A stretch of 43,936 bases of DNA, from NCBI GenBank assembly GCA_964346075.1, contig CAYFTH010000008.1:1-43936 (forward strand), read 5' to 3'. The notes under the pieces are model-generated. The model saw only the letters and a list, made by a program, of their open reading frames with translations, searched no databases and was not told the origin of the DNA. Positions 7,742-16,286 of the stretch are shown piece after piece. Each line of letters begins with the position of its first letter. Position 1 is the first letter of the stretch. The position numbers and the translations under genes were made by a program. Source of the stretch: Brumimicrobium sp964346075 (lineage in GTDB: Bacteria; Bacteroidota; Bacteroidia; Flavobacteriales_D; Crocinitomicaceae).

Positions 7742-9031
7742 TTACGGGTACTCTTTTTTTATTTTTTTGGTGGCTCCTCTATAGACGATCAGAGCGAGGA
7801 TAATAATTCCTACTAATACAATCCAGAGCCAATAATCCCAAATAGTGGCAGATTTTTCTACGCGTTGTTGAAGCTCTTGCTCTCGTAATTCGCTCAGGTA
7901 ATTCTGCTGCTTCAACTCTTGTTGAAAACTAAGACGCAGTGCGGCCAATTCGCCAGAAACTTTTTCCTGACGCAAGGCTTGATCCGTCGCAATATATTCT
8001 TTGAGGTATTCGGCTTGTTTGCGATAATTCGCCAGTGAATCATACAAAATACTCATCTGCCAAAGCACATCTCGTTGACCTTCCAGGTTATCATTCTCTT
8101 TAGCTATAGCAATGGATTTTTCGTAAGCAACCATGGCACTATCTAACTCATTGACACCAAAGAAAAAGTCTCCCAAATTATAATATGACTCAGCAATGTA
8201 AAACTGATCACCACTTTTTTTCCGGTAGGATAGTGATAATTCAAAATAGTCTTGCGCTTTAGAGAAGTCCCCTTGAAAATAAGCTGCAATGGCCAGGTTC
8301 GTGTATCCGTTACCAATGAGTTTTGGTTGCCCCGTACTCAAGTTGAACTCCATACTTTTTTGAAGAAATTCAATAGCTTTTTGAGGATCTTCTTTATTTA
8401 AATATAACTGTCCCAAAACTCCATAGGCTGTTCCCAGGTTACGCAAATTGGATACAGACTCATTATAATCGATATAATCATTCAACAACTGCTGGGCTTC
8501 ATCGTACTTTTCCTGAGCGATATAAATACGTGCCAAGTTAGCTGATGATAATGATCGAAAATCATTCTTTCCCGATCGTTTACCATATTTATGAGATTTA
8601 AGATAATATTCCTCAGCCTGTACCCGCTCACTTTGTAAATAGGCGTTATTTCCTAAAGCGTTATATACCTCGGCAAGCATGGTGTCATTTTTAGTATACG
8701 TAAAGAACTTTTTAGCTGAAATCAATTTTGCAAAACCTTCTTCATACAATCCTTGATCGTTCAATACGTGCCCAAAAATATAATTTGAAAAAGCCAGTGC
8801 ATCCTCTCTATTATTCTCCGTTCCGGCAGCGTGTAAATCTTGAATAAAATAATAGAGCGTATCTTCATCGACCGTGTTTAGTTCGTTGTGCATCAAAAAT
8901 ATCCGCTCTATTTTCTGGTCAATAGTACCTGAATGATAGTGCTCAATGTGCTCTTCAACCTGTTGACATGATGCTTCATAACTCCATCCCACCAGGATGT
9001 ATAATAGAAAAAGATATTTAAGCCCTCGCAT
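7742..9031 (-). CDS. TPR protein with a C-terminal membrane anchor and no output domain
   Basis: A 429-residue protein with a signal peptide (MRGLKYLFLLYILVGW, ending SCQ), about seven tetratricopeptide repeats (residues about 60-340), a coiled-coil stretch (about 355-392), one membrane segment (about 398-417) and only a 13-residue basic tail. This is the layout of the sensor half of Bacteroidota TPR histidine kinases and TPR LuxR/HTH regulators, but the gene stops right after the membrane segment. I see no kinase or DNA-binding domain. It could be a naturally short sensor working with a partner elsewhere, or a scaffold. The start is ATG at 9031; ATG at 9070 is a possible alternative, and a frame reaching 9244 runs through the promoter region. 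Confidence 0.85.
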   Translation of the reverse strand: MRGLKYLFLLYILVGWSYEASCQQVEEHIEHYHSGTIDQKIERIFLMHNELNTVDEDTLYYFIQDLHAAGTENNREDALAFSNYIFGHVLNDQGLYEEGFAKLISAKKFFTYTKNDTMLAEVYNALGNNAYLQSERVQAEEYYLKSHKYGKRSGKNDFRSLSSANLARIYIAQEKYDEAQQLLNDYIDYNESVSNLRNLGTAYGVLGQLYLNKEDPQKAIEFLQKSMEFNLSTGQPKLIGNGYTNLAIAAYFQGDFSKAQDYFELSLSYRKKSGDQFYIAESYYNLGDFFFGVNELDSAMVAYEKSIAIAKENDNLEGQRDVLWQMSILYDSLANYRKQAEYLKEYIATDQALRQEKVSGELAALRLSFQQELKQQNYLSELREQELQQRVEKSATIWDYWLWIVLVGIIILALIVYRGATKKIKKEYP

Positions 9032-9088
9032 AGTAAATGATTTATTTCGTGGCGAAATGAGTGTATTCATAATGTTTTCATATAGAAT

Positions 9089-9096
9089 CAAAGATA
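9089..9096 (-). promoter_or_regulatory. -7 promoter box for the TPR gene
   Basis: TATCTTTG on the minus strand matches TAnnTTTG exactly, 57 bases before the ATG at 9031. Its position favours the shorter coding start. A TTG at 9111-9113 is only 14 bases away, which is short for a -33 box. Confidence 0.45.
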
Positions 9097-9321
9097 TTAA
9101 ATATTTATCACAACGTTGAGAATCGCTCCTAATCTTAATAACATTCATGGATTTCAACCACCGTATTTTCAAATAAAAGCGGTCCTGTTCTTCATATTCA
9201 TGAGTGAATAAGCTGAATGATATATACCTCCCCAATCCAATCAACTCTGGTTAACTTCTGATCATTTTTAAGATGTATAAAAGTGAATTTCATCATCATT
9301 TATGATCGCTGCTCAATTTCC

Positions 9322-9352
9322 TTTGAATTAAACATTTGAATAATTATTTTTG
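9322..9352 (+). promoter_or_regulatory. Canonical Bacteroidota promoter of pruA
   Basis: TTTG at 9322-9325, a 19-base spacer and TATTTTTG at 9345-9352 match the primary sigma promoter of this phylum (TTTG, about 19 bases, TAnnTTTG) in every fixed position. The ATG of pruA lies 35 bases downstream. Confidence 0.75.
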
Positions 9353-9387
9353 TTAGGATTACAAATTCAAAAAAGACAAATAGATTT

Positions 9388-11019
9388 ATGGCAAACGCAC
9401 ATTTTAAAGTACCAAAAACGGTTAATGAACCCGTAAATGATTACAAACCAGGTTCACCCGAAGTTCAATCACTATTAGGTAAGTATAAAGCAATGTATAA
9501 TCAGGAACCTATTGATGTTCCAATGTACATTGGTGGCGAAGAAGTTCGAACGCAGGACAAGAAGCCGCTCAATCCACCACACGATCATAAAAAACTGTTA
9601 GGTCACTTTAATTATGGTGATCGTTCACATGTTGAAAAAGCAATAGATTCAGCACTTCATGCTAAAAAGGCGTGGTCAAAAATGAACTGGGAGGATCGCG
9701 CCAGTGTGTTTTTAAAGGCAGCTGATCTCGTCGCAGGACCTTACAGAGATAAACTGAATGCAGCAACCATGCTGGGACAATCGAAGAATGTTTTTCAGGC
9801 AGAAATTGATTCAGCATGTGAATTAGCTGATTTCTTCCGGTTTAATGTAAAGTACTTATCTGATTTATACGCAGAACAACCTGACTCCCCAAGAGGAGTT
9901 TGGAACCGACTAGAGTGGCGTCCACTCGAAGGATTCGTTTTTGCTATTACACCGTTTAATTTCACGGCTATTGCCGGTAACTTGCCATCGGCTCCTGCAA
10001 TATGTGGAAATGTAGCAGTTTGGAAGCCTGCTGAAACGCAAGTTTACGCTGCTAGTGTCATTATGGAAGTGTTTAAGGAAGCTGGTCTACCTGACGGTGT
10101 CATTAATATGATCACAGTGGACGGTCCAGAAGCTGGAGACGTCATATTCAAACACAAGGATTTTGCGGGACTTCACTTTACAGGTTCTACGGCTGTATTC
10201 AAAAATCTTTGGAAAGAAATAGCGAGTAATATTGACAATTACAGAGCTTATCCTAGAATTGTGGGAGAAACAGGAGGTAAGGATTTTATCATGGTACACA
10301 AATCGGCAAAACCAGTAGAAGTAGGTACTGCGATTTCGCGAGGTGCATTTGAATTCCAAGGTCAGAAATGTTCTGCTGCCTCAAGAGCTTACATACCAAA
10401 AGAAATTTGGCCGTCGGTAAAACAAACCGTTGTTGACCAGGTAGGTTCTTTCAAAATAGGCACTCCTGAGGATACATCTAATTTCATTAATGCTGTTATA
10501 GACGAGAAAGCTTTTGATAAAATAGCTGGATATATCGACTATTGTATCGATTCTAAAGATGCAGAGATTGTCATTGGAGGAAAATACGATAAATCAGAAG
10601 GTTATTTCATCCACCCTACTGTGGTTGTTACATCCGACCCCAAATTCAAGACAATGGAAGAAGAAATCTTTGGTCCAGTCATTACGATTTACGTTTATGA
10701 TGGTGATAAGTATGAAGAGACAATGGATTTACTTGATGAGACTTCTCCCTATGCATTGACAGGCTCCATAATGGCTCAGGATCGTTATGCGATTAATGCA
10801 GCCATTGATCGACTTGATCAAAGTGCGGGTAACTTCTATATCAATGATAAACCAACAGGTGCAGTTGTAGGACAACAACCATTCGGTGGTGCACGAGGTT
10901 CGGGAACAAATGATAAAGCCGGTGCCAAACTGAACATGATGCGTTGGGTATCAGCGAGAACAATTAAAGAAACTTTTGTTCCAGCAATTGATTATCGCTA
11001 CCCCTTCATGGGCGAATAA
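9388..11019 (+). CDS. pruA: L-glutamate gamma-semialdehyde dehydrogenase (P5C dehydrogenase)
   Basis: A 543-residue NAD-dependent aldehyde dehydrogenase that oxidises glutamate semialdehyde (in balance with pyrroline-5-carboxylate) to glutamate, the last step of proline and ornithine breakdown. The catalytic Cys328 is in FQGQKCSAASRAY and the general base Glu294 in VGETGGKDF. FTGST (about 265-269) is the cofactor-loop motif, and the long N-terminal part is typical of the stand-alone P5C dehydrogenase group. No proline dehydrogenase gene is adjacent, but rocD, which makes the same semialdehyde from ornithine, lies 2.3 kb away. Confidence 0.96.
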   Translation: MANAHFKVPKTVNEPVNDYKPGSPEVQSLLGKYKAMYNQEPIDVPMYIGGEEVRTQDKKPLNPPHDHKKLLGHFNYGDRSHVEKAIDSALHAKKAWSKMNWEDRASVFLKAADLVAGPYRDKLNAATMLGQSKNVFQAEIDSACELADFFRFNVKYLSDLYAEQPDSPRGVWNRLEWRPLEGFVFAITPFNFTAIAGNLPSAPAICGNVAVWKPAETQVYAASVIMEVFKEAGLPDGVINMITVDGPEAGDVIFKHKDFAGLHFTGSTAVFKNLWKEIASNIDNYRAYPRIVGETGGKDFIMVHKSAKPVEVGTAISRGAFEFQGQKCSAASRAYIPKEIWPSVKQTVVDQVGSFKIGTPEDTSNFINAVIDEKAFDKIAGYIDYCIDSKDAEIVIGGKYDKSEGYFIHPTVVVTSDPKFKTMEEEIFGPVITIYVYDGDKYEETMDLLDETSPYALTGSIMAQDRYAINAAIDRLDQSAGNFYINDKPTGAVVGQQPFGGARGSGTNDKAGAKLNMMRWVSARTIKETFVPAIDYRYPFMGE

Positions 11020-11043
11020 GCTAATAATAACGCAATAATTTTT

Positions 11044-11077
11044 AAGAGTCGTTTCATTAGAAGCGGCTCTTTTTTTG
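11044..11077 (+). terminator. Intrinsic terminator of pruA
   Basis: A 12-bp stem (11044-11055 with 11060-11071, two G-T pairs) with loop ATTA is followed by a T tract reaching 11077, 24 bases after the pruA stop. Confidence 0.85.
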
Positions 11078-11230
11078 TCAGATAAAATTGCTGAAAAGGT
11101 CACTTTCTAACCAGTCATCTTCTACGTTGATTGTATTTAAATGTTATGCAAGATCTTTATTAACACAACCCTTTGAATAAAGAAACGATAAAAAATGAGT
11201 CTTACGCTACTTCTTTCTTACTTTTGAAAT

Positions 11231-11518
11231 ATGATTAAACGGCTTAAATATCTTAAAAATAAATATGTGCTGACACTGATCGTGTTTGTCATCTATATTC
11301 TCTTCTTAGATGATGTCGATGTTTTTACGATTGTCCGCCAGGAGGTAAAGCTCAACAAGTTAAAAAACGAGAAGCGCGAGTTAGTTGAGAAGTATAAGAA
11401 AACAAGCCAAACGTTAGAGCAATTAGATAATATTGAATCTCTTGAACGATACGCCCGAGAGAAAAAAATGTTTAAACGCGATGATGAAGATATCTTTGTT
11501 ATCGTTGAAGAAAAATGA
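11231..11518 (+). CDS. FtsB/DivIC-like septum formation protein
   Basis: A 95-residue single-pass membrane protein: a short basic cytoplasmic end, one membrane segment (about residues 12-27), a coiled coil (about 36-66) and a conserved end ESLERYAREKKMFKRDDEDIFVI. That end is the FtsB/DivIC signature. The family joins FtsL and FtsQ/DivIB at the division septum. It stands alone between pruA and the persulfide dioxygenase gene. Confidence 0.85.
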   Translation: MIKRLKYLKNKYVLTLIVFVIYILFLDDVDVFTIVRQEVKLNKLKNEKRELVEKYKKTSQTLEQLDNIESLERYAREKKMFKRDDEDIFVIVEEK

Positions 11519-11594
11519 TCCCTATATTGCTATAACTTACACCATTTAATCATTATATGCTATAATTAGGAAGTTATACAAACTCGACTGCCCC

Positions 11595-11606
11595 CTATCA
11601 TGATAG
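11595..11606. repeat. 12-bp perfect palindrome in the intergenic region
   Basis: CTATCATGATAG lies between the FtsB-like gene and the MBL/rhodanese gene, 168 bases before the latter. It could be a regulator site; a palindrome this short can also arise by chance. Confidence 0.3.
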
Positions 11607-11661
11607 TGCAAGAAGTTTCACAAATTTGAACCCAAAAAAAAGGCTGTAACCACCTTATAAC

Positions 11662-11682
11662 CTGACATAAGTCAGTTTTTTT
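11662..11682 (+). terminator. Weak hairpin with T tract, possible terminator
   Basis: CTGAC-ATAA-GTCAG (11662-11675) is followed by seven T. The 5-bp stem is short and lies 144 bases after the FtsB-like stop, so it could end that transcript or sit in the leader of the next gene. Confidence 0.35.
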
Positions 11683-11773
11683 ATGTAACATTTGTCATTC
11701 TGATTTCAGTGTCATTTCAAGTTCTTTGTACCAGTAAAAAGAAATGAATTATAAATTATAAAAACACAATGTC

Positions 11774-13186
11774 ATGAAAGTAGAACAAATTTACACTGGA
11801 TGTATCGCTCACGCTGCTTATTATTTAGAAAACAATGGAGAAGCTGCTATCTTCGACCCGCTACGAGAAGTGGAGCCTTATATTGAAAAAGCTAAAAAGG
11901 AAAACGCCAAAATCAAATATGTGTTCGAAACACATTTTCATGCCGACTTTGTTTCAGGACACTTAGATCTTGCCAAAAAAACAGGAGCTGAAATTGTCTA
12001 TGGGCCTACAGCTCAACCACAATTTGAGGCGGTAATTGCTAAAGATAACCAACAATTTCAAGTTGGAGACTATACGATAAAGGCAATTCACACGCCGGGT
12101 CATACGATGGAGTCCACAACTTACTTGCTAATCGATGAAAAAGGAAAAGAACACGGAATCATCACTGGAGATACTTTATTCATCGGTGATGTGGGAAGAC
12201 CAGATCTCGCACAACACGTCATTGAAGATTTGACGGAAGAAAAGTTAGCAGGGCACTTATTCGATTCTTTGAGAAACAAGATCATGCCATTAAGTGACGA
12301 GCTCATCGTTTATCCAAACCATGGTGCAGGAAGCGCTTGCGGTAAGATGATGTCAAATGAAACAACTGATACGCTAGGTAATCAAAAAGAGACCAATTAT
12401 GCCTTGCGGGAGGACATGACAAAAGATGAGTTCGTAAAAGAATTGCTCACAGGTCTTAAAAATCCTCCTGGATATTTTCCTAAAAATGTACTCATGAACA
12501 TTCAGGGATACGAAAGCTTAGATGATGTTAAAGAACGTGCGGAACAACCGCTGAGCGTCGAGGCTTTTGAATTAGTCGCCAATGAAAAACGACCACTGAT
12601 CCTGGATACGCGAGCAGCAGATCGTTTTCACAAAGGATTTGTGCCCAACAGTATTAACATTGGATTAGACAGTAATTTTGCCATGTGGGTCGGTGAATTA
12701 ATTCCTGATATCAAACAAGAGATTCTCTTAGTTACGGAACCTGGTAAAGAAGAAGAAAGTATTATTCGGCTTTCAAGAGTTGGATACGACCATGCTATTG
12801 GTTTCTTGAAAGGTGGCTTTGAAAACTGGAAAAAAGCAGGAAAAGAAGTTGATTCAACACACAGAATAAACGTTGATGAACTTCAAGAAAAAATAAAACA
12901 AGGTGTAAAAGTCTTTGATGTCCGAAAAGAGAGTGAATTCAAATCGCAACATGTTGAAGGAGCAATCAATACGCCACTAGGTTCTATTAATGATCATCTC
13001 GCATCATTCCCAAAAGATAAACCTTTTGTGATTCATTGTGCTGGAGGATACAGAAGTATGATTGCCTCTTCTATTCTGAAATCGAGAGGTTGGGACAACT
13101 TTGAAGACATAATCGGAGGATTTGACGCGATCAAAGAAACAAATGTTCCTGTAACGGAATACGTTTGTCCAACTACATTGTTGTAG
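11774..13186 (+). CDS. CstB-like persulfide dioxygenase/rhodanese fusion
   Basis: A 470-residue cytoplasmic protein. Residues 1-200 are an MBL-fold persulfide dioxygenase of the ETHE1 type: THFHAD (His54, His56, Asp58), TPGH (His110), GDTLF (Asp133) and PNHGAGS (His183). Two rhodanese-like domains follow, about 258-358 and 366-465. The first has no cysteine at the catalytic loop (LLVTEPGKEEE). The second keeps it: Cys422 in HCAGGYRS. This matches the CstB architecture, in which persulfide sulfur is oxidised to sulfite and then joined to more sulfane sulfur to give thiosulfate. No sulfide quinone reductase or CsoR/CstR-type regulator lies nearby. The iron-ligand assignment follows the family. 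Confidence 0.9.
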   Translation: MKVEQIYTGCIAHAAYYLENNGEAAIFDPLREVEPYIEKAKKENAKIKYVFETHFHADFVSGHLDLAKKTGAEIVYGPTAQPQFEAVIAKDNQQFQVGDYTIKAIHTPGHTMESTTYLLIDEKGKEHGIITGDTLFIGDVGRPDLAQHVIEDLTEEKLAGHLFDSLRNKIMPLSDELIVYPNHGAGSACGKMMSNETTDTLGNQKETNYALREDMTKDEFVKELLTGLKNPPGYFPKNVLMNIQGYESLDDVKERAEQPLSVEAFELVANEKRPLILDTRAADRFHKGFVPNSINIGLDSNFAMWVGELIPDIKQEILLVTEPGKEEESIIRLSRVGYDHAIGFLKGGFENWKKAGKEVDSTHRINVDELQEKIKQGVKVFDVRKESEFKSQHVEGAINTPLGSINDHLASFPKDKPFVIHCAGGYRSMIASSILKSRGWDNFEDIIGGFDAIKETNVPVTEYVCPTTLL

Positions 13187-13215
13187 AATTTCAAGATGTA
13201 ACAATTTAATAAAAA

Positions 13216-13249
13216 AAGAAAGGGACGTATTGAAATACATCCCTTTCTT
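13216..13249. terminator. Bidirectional terminator between the rhodanese gene and rocD
   Basis: A 15-position stem (13216-13230 with 13235-13249, one C-A mismatch) and loop TGAA lie between two convergent genes. The A run at 13211-13217 gives a T tract for rocD on the minus strand; on the plus strand only a short T-rich stretch follows. Confidence 0.8.
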
Positions 13250-13273
13250 ATTGATTTCAATCGAAGTTGAATG

Positions 13274-14557
13274 CTATTTTTTAAATGCTGTTAGTGTCTT
13301 CTCGATGATCGCCACACAATCCATTAACTGCTCTTCAGTCATTACTAAAGGAGGAGCAAAACGGATGATGTTTCCATGTGTAGGTTTTGCGATCAATCCA
13401 TTCTCTTTTAGTGCCATGCATAAATCCCAGGCTGTTGAAGATTCCGGAGAATCATTAATGAGAACAGCATTGAGCATCCCTTTACCACGTACTTTTGTTA
13501 CAAGATCGGTTTTGTCAATAATACGTTTCATCTCATCCCGAAAAATACGCCCCAACTTACGAGCTCTTTGTGCTAAATGTTCATCTCGTATAACTTCCAG
13601 AGCAGCTACAGCAACTTTAGCCCCTAAAGGATTTCCTCCAAAAGTAGAACCGTGCTGACCGGGCTGAATGACATTCATGATTTCATCATCTGCCAATACA
13701 GCAGAAACGGGATATACACCGCCAGAAATAGCTTTACCAAGAACTACGATATCTGGACGCACGTAGGTATCTTCTTGCTGTTCACAATGACCCTCACAAG
13801 AACAATTACCGCAAACAGCCAACAAGCTGCCCGTTCTAGCGATACCTGTCTGAACCTCATCGGCAATAAAAGTAACATCGTGCTTATCACACAATTTTCT
13901 GGCTTCCGCCATATAGTTATCAGCTGGTGTAAACACACCTGCTTCCCCTTGAATTGGCTCCACGAGGAATCCTGCTACATTCTCTTCCTGAAGTGCCTTG
14001 TCGAGCGCGTCGACATCATCATAAGGAATCTTTATAAAACCAGGTGTATAAGGCCCGAAGTTTTTCCGTGCTGCTTCATCGTTTGAAAATGAAATAATTG
14101 TAGTTGTTCGTCCGTGAAAGTTATTTTCACAAACTACAATTTTCGCTTGTTCCTCTTCAATTCCCTTTTTTTCATAGGCATGCTTACGACAAATTTTAAT
14201 TGCTGTCTCAACTGCTTCAGCACCTGAGTTCATTGCCAGCACTTTGTCAAAATCAAAAAATTCAGTTACAAATTTTTCGAAAGGACCCAAAACATCGTTA
14301 TAAAAAGCACGAGAAGTTAAGGTTAAGGTTTCTGATTGATCTTTCAAGGCACCCACAATGTGCGGATGACAGTGCCCCTGATTGACAGCTGAATATGCCG
14401 AGAGAAAGTCGTAATATTTTTTCCCTTCAACATCCCAAACATGTACACCATCTCCTTTTGAAAGGACCACAGGGAGTGGATGATAATTGTGTGCACCATG
14501 CTTTTCCTCCATTTTTATTAGATCCTCTGACGATAATTTTTCTTGTGTCTCACTCAT
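13274..14557 (-). CDS. rocD: Ornithine--oxo-acid transaminase with a four-cysteine insertion
   Basis: A 427-residue PLP-dependent class III aminotransferase that moves the delta-amino group of ornithine to 2-oxoglutarate, giving glutamate semialdehyde and glutamate. Lys275 in LGKAISGG is the expected PLP lysine; IADEVQTGIARTG (231-243) and the FHGRT motif (147-151) are standard. Residues 248-266 hold an insertion with Cys249, Cys252, Cys254 and Cys258 (CxxCxCxxxC), just before the PLP lysine strand. I recall similar insertions in related Bacteroidota enzymes, but not their function. The product is the substrate of PruA, encoded nearby. It has its own promoter at 14627-14656. Confidence 0.95.
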   Translation of the reverse strand: MSETQEKLSSEDLIKMEEKHGAHNYHPLPVVLSKGDGVHVWDVEGKKYYDFLSAYSAVNQGHCHPHIVGALKDQSETLTLTSRAFYNDVLGPFEKFVTEFFDFDKVLAMNSGAEAVETAIKICRKHAYEKKGIEEEQAKIVVCENNFHGRTTTIISFSNDEAARKNFGPYTPGFIKIPYDDVDALDKALQEENVAGFLVEPIQGEAGVFTPADNYMAEARKLCDKHDVTFIADEVQTGIARTGSLLAVCGNCSCEGHCEQQEDTYVRPDIVVLGKAISGGVYPVSAVLADDEIMNVIQPGQHGSTFGGNPLGAKVAVAALEVIRDEHLAQRARKLGRIFRDEMKRIIDKTDLVTKVRGKGMLNAVLINDSPESSTAWDLCMALKENGLIAKPTHGNIIRFAPPLVMTEEQLMDCVAIIEKTLTAFKK

Positions 14558-14626
14558 AAAATAAATTGTTCTTTAGTTTGAAATAATTATTAAAATCCTT
14601 GTTCTATCTAAGGTTTGACTTACATG

Positions 14627-14656
14627 CAAATATACAAATGTATTCCGGAAGTCAAA
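14627..14656 (-). promoter_or_regulatory. Canonical Bacteroidota promoter of rocD
   Basis: On the minus strand TTTG (14656-14653), an 18-base spacer and TATATTTG (14634-14627) match both boxes of the phylum consensus. The ATG lies 69 bases downstream. The -33 box sits in one arm of a 7-bp inverted repeat (14653-14659 with 14666-14672), which could be an operator. Confidence 0.7.
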
Positions 14657-14704
14657 GGCTGTGCTGCCTTTGAATCATTCTACATTAGCTCATTCCTCAT
14701 GATT

Positions 14705-15469
14705 TTAACGTATGAAAACCCATTCATTCGATGTTGACATTTGCTCGTTATATGAGTAACCATCCACATCGTAACCTTTGAGATCTTCTACATCTGTATA
14801 TTGATTACGAACTATATCTCTCGCCATAGCTCCTCGGGCGTGTTTCGCGTACATCATGACAACTTTGTATCGATCTCCTTTGAGTTCCTTAAAAACGGGT
14901 GTAATCACCCGAGCATTCAATTTTTTCTGAGCCAGAGCCTTAAAATATTCTTTCGATGCCAAATTAATGACAACTTCATCCTTATCCATCTCTTTATTCA
15001 AATAATCAGCCAGTTGATCAGCCCAAAACTCGTATAAATTTTTTTGATTTTTACTGATTTCCCACTTCGTTCCCATTTCTAGTCGATAAGGATACATGAG
15101 ATCAAGTGGGCGTAACATACCGTAGAGCCCCGATAAAATTCTGATATCCTTCTGCGCTCGCTGAAAATCGTCCGCATCAAAATCTTCAACCGCCAGCCCT
15201 TTATAAACTTCTCCCGTAAATACGGTAATTGCCGGTTGCATATTATCCTGTAAAGTGGTTGGCTGTTCCCATGATTGATAGCGATCGTAATTGAGATCAG
15301 TCAAGTTCTCTGAAAGCTTCATCAACGCACCAAGATCACGTTTTTTCATTTTTTTTAACTTTTTTGCTAAACGATCAGCTTCTTGAATAAACGGGGCTGT
15401 GCTCGTTATGGGAGTTTCAATACGTCGATTGTAATCCAGCGATTTGGCTGGTGATAAAATTATTTTCAT
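14705..15469 (-). CDS. yaaA: Peroxide stress protein YaaA (DUF328)
   Basis: A 254-residue cytoplasmic protein of the YaaA/UPF0246 family, linked in Escherichia coli to lowering free iron during peroxide stress. The family start MKIILSPAKSLDYN is at 15469, and ARGAMARDIV near residue 220 is the second signature. Length is typical. The frame stays open upstream to 15817, but that stretch crosses the promoter region and the start of grpE and does not look like protein. It reads toward rocD, which has a separate promoter. Confidence 0.93.
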   Translation of the reverse strand: MKIILSPAKSLDYNRRIETPITSTAPFIQEADRLAKKLKKMKKRDLGALMKLSENLTDLNYDRYQSWEQPTTLQDNMQPAITVFTGEVYKGLAVEDFDADDFQRAQKDIRILSGLYGMLRPLDLMYPYRLEMGTKWEISKNQKNLYEFWADQLADYLNKEMDKDEVVINLASKEYFKALAQKKLNARVITPVFKELKGDRYKVVMMYAKHARGAMARDIVRNQYTDVEDLKGYDVDGYSYNEQMSTSNEWVFIR

Positions 15470-15491
15470 GTAAACATTTTGACAGTTTATA

Positions 15492-15499
15492 CAAATATA
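15492..15499 (-). promoter_or_regulatory. -7 promoter box for yaaA
   Basis: TATATTTG on the minus strand matches TAnnTTTG exactly, 22 bases before the yaaA ATG. The upstream box is not clear. Confidence 0.45.
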
Positions 15500-15669
15500 A
15501 ACACAAATTGTTTGGTGGATAACATCGAGTCTTTTTGACAGATTTTCAGTACAAACGCTGACAAATTTGTTCCAAATCATCAAAAATATGACGAATTGTC
15601 TACTTGTAGCAAATGGCAACATCTTTGAGCCTTCGCGATTATCGAATATAACGAGAAAAAAGAATTGTG

Positions 15670-16278
15670 ATGGGTAATAAAAAGAAAAATAATCAAGAAG
15701 AGTCAGTCGAACAGACTGAAGAACAAGTGAAGGAGGCAGAAAATACTGCCAACCCAGAGAGCAAAACAGAGGATCAACATTCTGAAAAGGAACAGCAAGA
15801 TCAACAAGATCAGCCAAAGGAAGAACTGGATCCTATCAAGGAATTGGAATCGAAGTACAACGAACTCAATGACAAGTACCTTCGTCTCTACTCTGATTTT
15901 GACAACTTCAGAAAGCGAACAATTAAAGAAAAAGGTGAGCTCATTTCTTCTGCCAGTGGGGAAATCATCAAAGATCTTCTTGCCGTACTCGACGATTTCG
16001 AGCGCGCATTGGAATCAAATGCTTCTTCTGAGGATGAAGCTGGCATGAAAGAAGGCTTTGAATTGATTTATAACAAATTTAAGAACATCCTTGCTTCCAA
16101 AGGAGTTAAGCCTATGAATAGTAAGGGCGAACCTTTTGATTTGGATCACCACGAGGCCGTGACTAACATTCCTGCAGAAAATGAAGAAGATAAAGGCAAG
16201 GTCATGGACGTGATCGAAAAAGGATATTTTTTAAACGACAAAGTATTGCGATACGCTAAAGTAGTAGTAGGACAATAA
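15670..16278 (+). CDS. grpE: Nucleotide exchange factor GrpE
   Basis: A 202-residue co-chaperone that releases ADP from DnaK. Residues 1-55 are a charged, Glu/Gln-rich tail, then the long dimer helix with LYSDFDNFRKRTIKEK (about 74-89), and the beta domain with FDLDHHEAV and EKGYFLNDKVLRYAKVVVG at the end. The start is ATG at 15670; a GTG one codon earlier is unlikely. The dnaJ start follows after 8 bases, so the two form an operon. No dnaK lies in the window. No CIRCE element was seen upstream. Confidence 0.96.
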   Translation: MGNKKKNNQEESVEQTEEQVKEAENTANPESKTEDQHSEKEQQDQQDQPKEELDPIKELESKYNELNDKYLRLYSDFDNFRKRTIKEKGELISSASGEIIKDLLAVLDDFERALESNASSEDEAGMKEGFELIYNKFKNILASKGVKPMNSKGEPFDLDHHEAVTNIPAENEEDKGKVMDVIEKGYFLNDKVLRYAKVVVGQ

Positions 16279-16286
16279 ACGATTTT

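Larger units (their letters stand above)
9032..9387. other. Intergenic region with divergent promoters
   Basis: 356 bases separate the divergent TPR gene and pruA. A TATCTTTG box for the TPR gene lies at 9089-9096 (minus strand) and the pruA promoter at 9322-9352. A small 6-bp inverted repeat with a 4-base loop (TATTCA-TGAG-TGAATA) lies at 9195-9210. I see no gene in it. Confidence 0.7.

Noticed and set aside
9032..9244. N-terminal extension of the TPR protein
   Set aside because: It would put a promoter box inside the coding region and move the signal peptide to residue 72.
13230..14086. Two long plus-strand open frames antisense to rocD
   Set aside because: They are shadows of a clearly coding enzyme and show no domain, signal or start-site support.
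15470..15669. CIRCE or other heat-shock operator before grpE
   Set aside because: No TTAGCACTC-type inverted repeat is present. A weak CATCTTTG box near 15620 is all I could see.
15470..15817. N-terminal extension of YaaA
   Set aside because: The family start is at 15469; the extension crosses a -7 box and runs antisense into grpE.
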